Below are positions 40,521-48,900 of a DNA stretch of 64,000 nt, piece after piece. A model generated the notes under the pieces. It was not told the DNA's origin. It saw nothing but the letters and a program-made list of their open reading frames with translations, and did no database searches. Position numbers and translations under genes: made by a program. The DNA lies in assembly GCF_014204545.1 (NCBI RefSeq), contig NZ_JACHLJ010000001.1, positions 806,001 to 870,000 of the forward strand. The letters run 5' to 3'. How positions within the stretch are numbered: position 1 is the stretch's first letter; each line of letters starts with the position of its first letter. This stretch comes from Brevundimonas vesicularis. GTDB taxonomy: Bacteria; Pseudomonadota; Alphaproteobacteria; Caulobacterales; Caulobacteraceae.

Positions 40521-40994
40521 ATGGCAATCGGCACCTCCGAAGGCTCGACCGTGTTCATCGGTCCGGTCACCAACGTCACCACCCTCGCTGCTCTGAAGGC
40601 CCTGACCGGCTGGGTCGAGATTGGCGACGTCGAAAGCATCGGCGAGTTCGGCCCCCAGAAGCAGGACGTCAGCTTCACGCCACTCAAGGGACCGAGCGTT
40701 CAGCACCTGGTCGGCGCCGTCGATAACGGCATGCTGCCGATCGTCTACGCCCACAACCCGCTGGATGCTGGTCAGATCGCTCTGCGCGCCGCCGCTGGCA
40801 CGAAGTTCGAATACGCGGTCAAGATCGTCTTGGCTGATGAGGCCGACGAGAACGACACGCCGACGACCTTCTATGCGCGCGGCCCGGTCTTCGGGAACCG
40901 CATCAACGTCGGCGGCGCCAACGACGTCCGCAAGCGCACCTCCAACATCGGCTTGAACGTCTTCGAAGAAGAGCCGGGCGCCGCCGTCACCTGA
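40521..40994 (+). CDS. Major tail tube protein
   Basis: 157 aa from ATG 40521 (AAAGGAG upstream). Beta-sandwich tail tube family: TLAALKALTGWVEIGDVESIGEFGPQ and KRTSNIGLNVFEEEPG at the end. Abundant structural protein; a hairpin downstream may lower readthrough to the chaperones. Confidence 0.8.
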   Translation: MAIGTSEGSTVFIGPVTNVTTLAALKALTGWVEIGDVESIGEFGPQKQDVSFTPLKGPSVQHLVGAVDNGMLPIVYAHNPLDAGQIALRAAAGTKFEYAVKIVLADEADENDTPTTFYARGPVFGNRINVGGANDVRKRTSNIGLNVFEEEPGAAVT

Positions 40995-41019
40995 TTTCGA
41001 CCTCCCCCCCCCAAACTCA

Positions 41020-41049
41020 ACGGCCGGGTCGCGCCCGCGCCGTCCTTTT
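41020..41049 (+). terminator. Hairpin between tail tube and chaperone genes
   Basis: Nine-bp stem with one bulge (ACGGCCGGG with CCCG-C-GCCGT), then CCTTTTG. Probably a partial terminator setting the ratio of tube to chaperone, since essential tail genes follow. Confidence 0.55.
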
Positions 41050-41062
41050 GAAGGACACCCCT

Positions 41063-41476
41063 ATGGACCTCTCCACCCTCGACACCTCAGCCTTGGCCAA
41101 CGAAGGCGCGGTGCTGGAGCTTCGCGGCCCCGACGGCAATCCGGTGCTGCAGGAAGACAACTCGCCGGTTTCGATCACCCTGCTTGGCGAGGACTCCGAC
41201 GTCGTCACCAAGCACAACAACGGCATCGCCAACCAGTTTTTGCGCTCAGCCACTGGCGGCCCGGCCATCACCGCCGAGGCCAGCAAGGACAACGAGATCG
41301 CCAAGTTCGCCAAAGCCACGGTGTCGTGGAACGGGATCGTGCTTGATGGTGAGGCGCTGGCCTGCAACGAGGCGAACGCCAAGCTGATCTATCGCCGCTT
41401 CAGCTGGATCCGTGATCAGGTCCGCGCCTTTATGGGTGACCGCGCCCGTTTTCTGCCGACCTCGCCGAAGACCTGA
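41063..41476 (+). CDS. Tail assembly chaperone (gpG-like)
   Basis: 137 aa from ATG 41063. Position between tail tube and tape measure, plus overlap with a second frame, identifies it as the zero-frame product of a tail chaperone pair. Acidic start, then DSPVSITLLGEDSDVV-like beta segments and a helical end. Binds the tape measure protein during tail assembly. Confidence 0.8.
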   Translation: MDLSTLDTSALANEGAVLELRGPDGNPVLQEDNSPVSITLLGEDSDVVTKHNNGIANQFLRSATGGPAITAEASKDNEIAKFAKATVSWNGIVLDGEALACNEANAKLIYRRFSWIRDQVRAFMGDRARFLPTSPKT

Positions 41477-41823
41477 TCGCCTTCGCTGAGGCCGTCGCCG
41501 GCGGGACGCCACAGACCAAGCTCCCGCCGCTTCCCCAGGCGATCACCCACCTCTGGCTAGCTCTCGTCGATCTTCAAGCCACGCGCGACAGAGGCATGGC
41601 GGTCGGGCCGATCACATGGGCCGAAATCAACGCCTACGACGCAGCCACGCTCGCCGGCCTGTCCGCTTGGGACAAGCGCCTGATCCGCCGCGCCGACGAC
41701 GTCTATGAGGCCGTGCGGCTGGGCGTGAAGCCGAAGCCAACGAGCGTCGCCGGGATCAAGGCCAGCCTCAGGGCCGCCATCGCAGCGCGCAAAGCCCGCC
41801 AGCCTCAGGAGCCGCCAGCATGA
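41437..41823 (+). CDS. Frameshift extension of tail chaperone (gpT-like)
   Basis: No good independent start: the frame opens at 41437, inside the upstream gene, in the -1 frame. It reads LAEDLIAFAEAVAGGTPQTK, then HLWLALVDLQATRDRGMAVG, up to 41823, and overlaps the tape measure by 4 nt. The internal ATG 41596 lies mid-domain. Expected product is a G-T fusion from 41063 made by -1 slippage at TTTT (41449-41452). Confidence 0.75.
41446..41455 (+). other. Putative -1 ribosomal frameshift site
   Basis: CCGTTTTCTG: in zero frame CGT TTT CTG. The TTT codon can re-pair perfectly one base back. This is the only homopolymer of four in the 38-nt window where both frames are open. Confidence 0.6.
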
Positions 41824-43880
41824 CCGACCTGGCGACCCTGGGCATCCGCGTCGAAAGCCAAGAGGCGGATGTCGCCGAAAAGCGCCTCGACAACCTGTCA
41901 GCTTCTGCTGCCAAGGCCGAGAAGAGCGTCGACGCTCTAGCTGTTGCAGCCCGTCGGGCCGACGGCGCTACCTCGACCATGAACACGGCAGTGCGCGAGC
42001 AGGGCCGGGTTATGACGGCGGCCCGGAACAGCATCGGTCTGACGGCTGCTGAAGGCCTGAACCTGTCGCGCCAGTTCGCCGACATCGGCGTCACCGCCGC
42101 CATGGGCATGAACCCGCTCATGATCGCCCTTCAGCAGGGGCCGCAGCTGCTGGACATCTTCCAGATGGCGGCGATGCGGACGGGCGTCACAGTTCGGGCC
42201 GCGATGCTGACTGCGGCAAGCGGGGCCTGGGCCGCAGCTGCTCCCTTCGTCCCTCTGGTTGCTGCTGCAACGGCTGCTGTGGCGGTCATCGGCGGTGGCC
42301 TGGCTTTGGCGGCACGCGGCGCCAACAAGGAGTTCGGTGACCTCGAAAAGGGCCTTGGCCTGACCGACGAGCAGCTGAAGAAGGTCACCGACACGTCGAT
42401 CGGCATGGGTGACATCGTCATCGCAACCTTCCAGGAAGCGGGTGAGGCCATCATGGACGCCTTCGACGGGCCGCTGAAGGCCGCGAAGCAGGCGACCAAT
42501 CAGTTCCTCGATGAGTTGGCGACGAACACAGTCAAGGAGTTGAAGGTCGTCGTCGGCGCGTTCGTCGGGGCGTTCGGTGCGATCAAGGCCACGTGGAGCC
42601 TTCTGCCCGGCGCAATCGGCGACGCCGCCTACACGGCCGCCCAGGCCGCGATCAATGCGGTGAACTGGCTGATCCAGAAGTCGGTCGACGGCATCAACAG
42701 CCTGCGGAACCAGTTCAACGCCCTACCCGCCTGGATGCGCGGAGGCGAGACGGCTCCGACCCTGGCGGCTCCGCGCATCGCGGCGCTGGCCAATCCCTAT
42801 GCTGGGCAGATGCGCAATGTCGGAGAGGTCGGCTCGGCTGCCTTCAACCGCGACTTCGCCCGCGGCGGTGCCTACGTCGATCAGGCGTTCGACGCCATCG
42901 GCCGGCGCGCACGAGACAACCAGATCGCATCCATTCGCCGACAAGCCGGCGACGCAGATGAAAGCGGCGCCGGCCGCGCCGCCCGTGAAGCCGCGAAACT
43001 GCGCGAGGTGCTGGACCCCCTGCCCCGCATCGACCTTCAACCGCTTCGGGTGCAGTTCATCGAGCTGGTCGAGCCGCTGAAGCTGATAGCTGATGAGCTG
43101 CGTCTTATCGACGGCCTGGCCCAAGAGACAGCCCAGGGGCTGGCGTCTGCTTTCGGCGAGACTGGCCGAGCGATGGGCGATCTGCTGACCTCGATGACGC
43201 GCTATCAGTCGCGGGTCGCGGAAATCAATCTCGCCGAGAAGGAATATCACCTCAGCGCTGCCCAGGCTGAGCGAGAGCGTGCCTACGCCCAGATCGCCAA
43301 CTACGGTGACATGCTGGCGGCCGCCAAGGGCTTCTTCCAAGAGGGCAGCGACGGTTACCGCGTCCTCCAAGCCGCTGAGGCCGCCTATCGCGTGTTCCAG
43401 TTCGCCATGTCGGTCCAGGCGATGGCCCAGAACGCCGCAGAGACGAGCGCCAGTGTCGCCGGATCCGCCGCAAAGGGCACAGCATCGGCCGCCGCCGGTG
43501 CCGCCAAGATGTTTGAGGCTTTGGGGCCGTTTGGCTTCCCCGTCGTCGCAGCGATGATCGCCTTGCTGGCTTCGCTCGGCCTCAAAGGCAAAGGCGGCGG
43601 TGGCGGATCGGCCTCACCGTCTCTGGACGGATCGGTGGCGAAGTCGCAGGGCTACAGCCAACAGGCCGACGCCACGCAATCCTCTTTCGCCGCATCGCTG
43701 GCCCAGAAGGTCGAGGTGCGCGTCACCGCCGACCGCGACGGCCTGAACGCCTATGTAGCGCAGACCGCCCGCGAGGAAGCCACGCCTTTAGTCATGCAGG
43801 GCATGGCGGCGGCCTCGGGCGCAACCCGGGCCCAGGTAATGTCGGACCTCGACAAGGGCCGCACCTATAGCCGAGGCTGA
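41820..43880 (+). CDS. Tail tape measure protein
   Basis: 686 aa. Helical and Ala-rich, with hydrophobic stretches near residues 115-170 and 545-590, as expected of a tape measure that inserts in the membrane during ejection. Follows the frameshifted chaperone with an ATGA overlap. Using the general rule of about 1.5 angstrom per residue, the tail would be around 100 nm; this is an estimate. Confidence 0.88.
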   Translation: MTDLATLGIRVESQEADVAEKRLDNLSASAAKAEKSVDALAVAARRADGATSTMNTAVREQGRVMTAARNSIGLTAAEGLNLSRQFADIGVTAAMGMNPLMIALQQGPQLLDIFQMAAMRTGVTVRAAMLTAASGAWAAAAPFVPLVAAATAAVAVIGGGLALAARGANKEFGDLEKGLGLTDEQLKKVTDTSIGMGDIVIATFQEAGEAIMDAFDGPLKAAKQATNQFLDELATNTVKELKVVVGAFVGAFGAIKATWSLLPGAIGDAAYTAAQAAINAVNWLIQKSVDGINSLRNQFNALPAWMRGGETAPTLAAPRIAALANPYAGQMRNVGEVGSAAFNRDFARGGAYVDQAFDAIGRRARDNQIASIRRQAGDADESGAGRAAREAAKLREVLDPLPRIDLQPLRVQFIELVEPLKLIADELRLIDGLAQETAQGLASAFGETGRAMGDLLTSMTRYQSRVAEINLAEKEYHLSAAQAERERAYAQIANYGDMLAAAKGFFQEGSDGYRVLQAAEAAYRVFQFAMSVQAMAQNAAETSASVAGSAAKGTASAAAGAAKMFEALGPFGFPVVAAMIALLASLGLKGKGGGGGSASPSLDGSVAKSQGYSQQADATQSSFAASLAQKVEVRVTADRDGLNAYVAQTAREEATPLVMQGMAAASGATRAQVMSDLDKGRTYSRG

Positions 43881-43918
43881 CACTCGACCGCGGGGCAGGC
43901 CCGTGGCAGGATCGAGCG

Positions 43919-44281
43919 ATGATCTCAGCACTCTTCGCCCTTCTGGTCGCCGCAACGCCTGCGCAGGCCGCGCCGCCACTTCAAAACGCAGCCCAGATCA
44001 AGGATGCGCTCGACACGCGCCTGACCGACTATCCGTCGGCACGCTTCCGGCGCGTCCAGGTCAGCGAGGACGGCTCGATGATCTGCGGCGAGGTGAACAG
44101 CAAGAGCCCCGCCGGCGGATATGAAGGCTGGAAACCCATGATCATCGTCAACGCGCAGTCCGCGCCTGACGTCCAAATCGCGCAGGCGCCGGCGCCCGCT
44201 CGTGATTTCCAGGCTCGGTGCAGTTCACGCTCGGACTGGCGATCTGCCGATTATGCAGCCGCGCTCGTCCACACCGACTGA
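43919..44281 (+). CDS. Secreted small protein between tail genes
   Basis: 120 aa with a Sec signal peptide (MISALFALLVAATPAQAA, cleavage near residue 17). The mature part has two Cys (ICGEV and ARCSS) that could form a disulfide in the periplasm. Not a tail family I know. The start is 39 nt after the tape measure stop and a terminator follows, so it may be a moron. Confidence 0.7.
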   Translation: MISALFALLVAATPAQAAPPLQNAAQIKDALDTRLTDYPSARFRRVQVSEDGSMICGEVNSKSPAGGYEGWKPMIIVNAQSAPDVQIAQAPAPARDFQARCSSRSDWRSADYAAALVHTD

Positions 44282-44310
44282 AGGCACACGCCACAGCCTG
44301 AAGCCTACCA

Positions 44311-44337
44311 AGGGGCAGTTCTTCGGAGCTGCCCTTT
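44311..44337 (+). terminator. Hairpin with UUCG tetraloop
   Basis: GGGCAGTTC (44313-44321), loop TTCG, GAGCTGCCC (44326-44334), then TTT. Nine-bp stem with one G-U pair. Lies between the secreted protein and the distal tail genes. Confidence 0.7.
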
Positions 44338-44355
44338 CTGATTCCGGGAGCCAAG

Positions 44356-44940
44356 ATGCCAAAGCAGCTTCCGACCCCGCGCTTCATCAGCGCCGAGCCG
44401 ACTATCGTGTCGTCCAGCATCGATCAGCGCAGCGCCACTGGGTCCAATCGTCAGAAGGGCATGCGGAAGGGCAGCCACTATTCGTTCGAAATGGCCTTGG
44501 AGCCTATGAGCCACGCCGAGGCCCTGACTTGGCTGGACCTCCGCAACGAGGCCGACACCGTCATCATCGACGTTCCACAGATGGGCCTGGAGATCGGAAC
44601 GCCCGGAACCACGCTGGTCAACGGCTCGGGTCATGCCGGTGCCAACCTCCCCATCAAGGGCTTCACGCCCGGCTACGTCGTCCGCAAGGGCCAGGCCTTC
44701 AACCACATCGGCAGCGATGGCGTGCGCCGCATCTATGTCGCCGCCTCGGCCGTGACCGCCACCGACGGCACCGCGACCGTCCCGCTTGAGACCATGCTGA
44801 ACTGGCCCGTCACGAATAATGAGGTCGTGACCTTCTCCGATGTCCGCATCGAGGGCTTTGCCGCTGTCGAGCGCGGGTCGTTCCTGCAAGACGGCGATGG
44901 CTGGCACCACATCCGCTTCACGGTCGAAGAACCCGGCTGA
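44356..44940 (+). CDS. Distal tail protein
   Basis: 194 aa. Beta-rich, with VRKGQAFNHIGSDGVRRIYVAASAVTATDG, a segment common in tail-tip proteins upstream of DUF2163 genes. The exact family is not certain. Confidence 0.65.
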   Translation: MPKQLPTPRFISAEPTIVSSSIDQRSATGSNRQKGMRKGSHYSFEMALEPMSHAEALTWLDLRNEADTVIIDVPQMGLEIGTPGTTLVNGSGHAGANLPIKGFTPGYVVRKGQAFNHIGSDGVRRIYVAASAVTATDGTATVPLETMLNWPVTNNEVVTFSDVRIEGFAAVERGSFLQDGDGWHHIRFTVEEPG

Positions 44941-45506
44941 TGGATCCCGCCACCTCTGCCGCCTATAGCCAGCGGGTATGGACGCGGGCGCTATTGGTGC
45001 GCCTGGACCTCCCCGGCGGCACCTACTGCCTGACCGATGGCGGCTTCGTCTTCTACGACGGCTTCTACTATCTCGGCGCTGAGCCAACGCTCGGCCTGTT
45101 CCAAGGCATTTCCGGCCTGACCAGCGGCATGGGCAATCAGACGACGCGGGTTGACCTGCGCGTCCTGCCCAAGAGCAACGCAGCCGCCTCGATCCTGGGA
45201 TCGCCCAACACACAGGGCAGCCGGGTCCGCGTCTGGCGTGGCGCCATTGATCGGCAGACCGGACTGTTGGTCGGCGCGCCCGTCCTCCGCTTCGACGGCG
45301 AGATCGATCAGCCCAGGTTCGCCATCAGCTCCGACCGATCGCTGACCATCGCCTGCGGCACCCAATCGGCTCGCCAGTTGGAAGAGAACGCCGATTGGCG
45401 CGGCAACCACAGCTTCCACACCACTCGGTGGCCCGGCGAGGCCGGAATGGTCCGCGTCGCCGGCATTTCGAAGATCACGCAAGATTTGGGGACGTGGCGC
45501 ACATGA
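44940..45506 (+). CDS. Tail tip protein (DUF2163-like)
   Basis: 188 aa. VRLDLPGGTYCLTDGGFVFYDGFYYLGA and GAPVLRFDGEIDQPRFAI match tail-hub proteins that precede NlpC/P60 and J-like genes. Overlaps both neighbours. Confidence 0.75.
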   Translation: MDPATSAAYSQRVWTRALLVRLDLPGGTYCLTDGGFVFYDGFYYLGAEPTLGLFQGISGLTSGMGNQTTRVDLRVLPKSNAAASILGSPNTQGSRVRVWRGAIDRQTGLLVGAPVLRFDGEIDQPRFAISSDRSLTIACGTQSARQLEENADWRGNHSFHTTRWPGEAGMVRVAGISKITQDLGTWRT

Positions 45507-45925
45507 TCGACGAACGCATCCGCCGCGCCGCCGCTGCCGAAGCCTGCTGGAAGCGCTTCTATGGCAAGGCCTACGACCCCGGCAAACGCGACTGCGTGAA
45601 GCTGGCGACCCATGCGCTGATCAAGATGGGCCACGGCTCCGGCCCGATGAAGGGGCTCGTTTATGCAAGCGAAGCGCAGGGCCTGAAGCTGCTTCGCAAG
45701 GCTGGCTTTAAGTCCCTGCCGGAAGCGCTGGATGCGCGAGGCCTGCCGCGGATTGCGCCGGCCGCCGCCATGCAGGGCGACTTGATCGCCCTCGACGCGG
45801 GCGAAGAGAACCCCTTCGGCGCCGCGCTCACTGTCGCAATGGCTGACGGCATCGTCCTCGGCTTTAGCCAGGGCATCTGCTCGACGTGGCGCCCCCTCGC
45901 CTATCAAGCGGCTTGGCGCTTGTAA
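45503..45925 (+). CDS. Tail-tip NlpC/P60-like protein (DUF6950 type)
   Basis: 140 aa from ATG 45503, overlapping the upstream stop as ATGA. YDPGKRDCVKLATHALIKMGHG gives the catalytic-type Cys region, and MQGDLIALDAGEENPFG follows as in cell-wall peptidase-like tail tip proteins. A matching catalytic His is not obvious. Probably opens peptidoglycan locally during injection, if active. Confidence 0.7.
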   Translation: MIDERIRRAAAAEACWKRFYGKAYDPGKRDCVKLATHALIKMGHGSGPMKGLVYASEAQGLKLLRKAGFKSLPEALDARGLPRIAPAAAMQGDLIALDAGEENPFGAALTVAMADGIVLGFSQGICSTWRPLAYQAAWRL

Positions 45926-48900
45926 TGCCGGAGATCGCCGCCGCCGTTGTAACGGCCATCGCCTATGTCGGAACCGCGACCACTGCCGTCGTCGCGGGCA
46001 CCGCAACCTTGGCTCAGATCGCCACTGTCGCTGCGGTCGGCATCGGCGCCGGTGTCGGGAGCATGGCCGCCGCCAAGGCGCTGACGCCCGAGATCGGCAG
46101 CCAGGGCGCCGCCGTGCGCTGGGAGGCCAACCCCGACGCGCCACTGCGCTTCGCCTTCGGTCGTGTCGGCGTTAAGGGCAACATCGTCGACGCCGCCATC
46201 TACGGCCCCGACCGGATGTACGTGTCGTTCGCCTGCACGGTCTCGGCGGCTGGGCCCATCAAGCGCTTCGTCAGCTTCCGAGCCGGCGACTACTACATGT
46301 CGTTCGACGGTGCAGGCGCGGCGATCAACGAGCCCTATCGCGGCGAGATGTGGCTTTCGACTCGGTTGGGCACCCAGCCAGACACAGCCCTATCTCTGCC
46401 CTCGGGCCTCAAGAACGGCGTCAGCTTCCCCGGATGGGACGCTAGCCGGAAGATGTCGGGGTCGGCAGGCTATCTCGTCACCCTCGGCGAGAACTCCAAG
46501 CGATCGGCCTACGAGGGCAAAATCCCGGCCTTCGTGACCACCATCGAAGGCCTGTTCTGCTACGATCCGCGCCAGGACAGCACCTATCCGGGCGGCGCCG
46601 GCTCCTGCCGACTTAACGATCCCTCGACGTGGGTTTGGACGCAGAACCCCATCCTGTTCGCCCTGAAGTGGGCGCTCGGCCTCTGGGAAGGACCGAACGG
46701 CAAGGGCGCGCCTCAGGTCGACTATCAGGTCGGCGGCATCGGTGCGAAGGTCGAGAGCATCCGCCTGACGACCGTCGTGGAAGCCGCCAACATCGCGGAT
46801 GCGAACGGCTGGACTTCGGCGGCTTGGCCTTCGACCGACGACGACAAGGCCCAGGTGCTGGACGGCTTCCTGAAGGCGGCTGGGGGCCGCTACGCCGAGA
46901 TTGCCGGTCAGATCGCCTTCATCCACCGCGCCGCGCCGCGCGCGCCGGTCTTCACTGTCCGCGCCAGAGACACAGCCGGCCCGGTCGAAATCGACACTGC
47001 TTCGTCCAAGCTGAACCGCTTCAACACCGTCAGGCCTCGCTTCTGGTCCGAGGCCAACGAATGGGAAATGACGGCGCTGCCGGAGGTCACGGCGACCGAA
47101 TGGCAGATCGAGGATGGCCAGGGTGTCGCGGTGAAGCGGACGCGCGGCGCCGACTACACCTTCGTGGTCGATCCGAAGCAGACCCGCGAGCTGGCCAGCC
47201 TGGAGATTTCGAATAGCCGGGAGGGTATCAAGGGCCGAGTGCCGCTGCGGCCCTACATGGACCCCGAGCCGGGCAACACCTTCATCTTCGATGAGCCCGA
47301 CTTTGCTCTGTCGAATCTGAAGTGCTTCGTCCTCGACGTTGAAGACGACACCGAGAACGACACGGTTGTCGTCACCTTCGAAACCGAGACCGACGGCAAA
47401 TACCCCTACGCCTACGGCCAGACCGGCAGTCCGCCGCCAGCCCAAGAGCTCGATCCCATCGACCCGTTCTTCGTCACGCCACCCGGCGCCGGCGATTGGA
47501 CCATTACCCCGCGTCCGCCCTCGAACGGTGCGCAGCTCCCCGGTTTTGATCTGACGGGCTTCGTGTCGAACTCGACCGCCACGGCCATCATCGTGGAGAC
47601 CGGCCCGAGCGCGAACGGCCCATGGAAGCAGGCCTATCAGGGACCGCCGACGGTCACGAACATCCCGATCGATGGGCTGCAACCCGGCGCGACCTATTTC
47701 ATCGCGATCCAGTATCAGCGTAACCAGAACTATTCGGAGCGCGAGGTCTTCGGGCCATTCACGGCGCCGGATTTGATCGCTGGCGACCTGTCGCCGGAAA
47801 GCCCGGTGCGGATCGCGGTCACCGAGATCACCGATAGGCTCGTTGGCGTCGAGCAGATTTCGGCGACGAACGCGGCGGCCGTCGCGGATCTGGAAGAGGT
47901 CTTTGGAGACACCGTCAGCGCGGCAGCCAGCGCGGCCCAAGCCGCTGAACAGGCTGCTGTCGCCACGCAAGCCAAAGCCGATGCCCTGATCTCTTCCGCT
48001 GCAGCCAGTGAACAGGCAGCAGTTGCGATTCAACAAGCCCTCAACGCTGAAACGCAGGCCGGAAACGCTCAAATCTGGGCGGATCAATCGGCGGGTTCCG
48101 CGACGACAGCATCGAGTGCTGCGGCGACTTCGACGGAACAGGCCGGCCTCTCCGCCACGGCTCGCGGTGAGGCCGAAGGATTTGCCGGCGCGGCCTTCAA
48201 CTATCGAAATCAGGCTTCCGGCTTTGTCACTGACGCGGAAGCGGCGGCGGCCGTCTCGACCGCGCAAAAACTGGAAGCGATTGCTGCCCGCGACATAGCG
48301 ACGGAAAAGGCGACGGCCTCGGCGCAGTCGGCATCGAACGCCAGCGCGTCAGAAACGGCGGCCAGTCAGCAGGCCGCTGCCGCGACACAACAAGCCCTCA
48401 ACGCCCAAACTCAGGCCGGAAACGCCGAAGTGTGGGCGAGCCAAGCTTCGGCCTCATCTTCTAGCGCGGCGGCGTCAGAGAGCAATGCAGCCGGGTCGGC
48501 TTCGACCGCTGCAAGTCAGGCGGTTTTGTCGGCGTCGTCCGCGTTCGGTGCGGCGTCATCGGCCAACTCGCCGCTGGCGACCTCTCCTGCCCTGTCGCCG
48601 GATGCGTTTTCGGTAAACGACCTTTCGACGCTGAACGGCGCCCCGAACCTGCGCCAAGTCCTCTCCGACAATCCAGGGAAGATTTATCCGATCAACTCGA
48701 CCGTTGAGGTCAACAACTTCGGATCAGCCGTCCATATCAACACCGCAAAGGCGCTGGCTCGACCGGTAGGACACCGTTTCCGGTATTCGGCCCGCATCAA
48801 GCGCATGGCCGAGGGCGGCGACGCATCGCAGAACCTCGTTTCGCTCTTCGCGTGGTATTGGGACGAATCTGGAAACCCCCTGGGCGGCGAAGAGCTCGCT

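Noticed and set aside
46390-48267. 625-codon minus-strand frame
   Set aside because: Antisense to the gpJ-like gene and Arg/Gly/Asp-rich without any domain.
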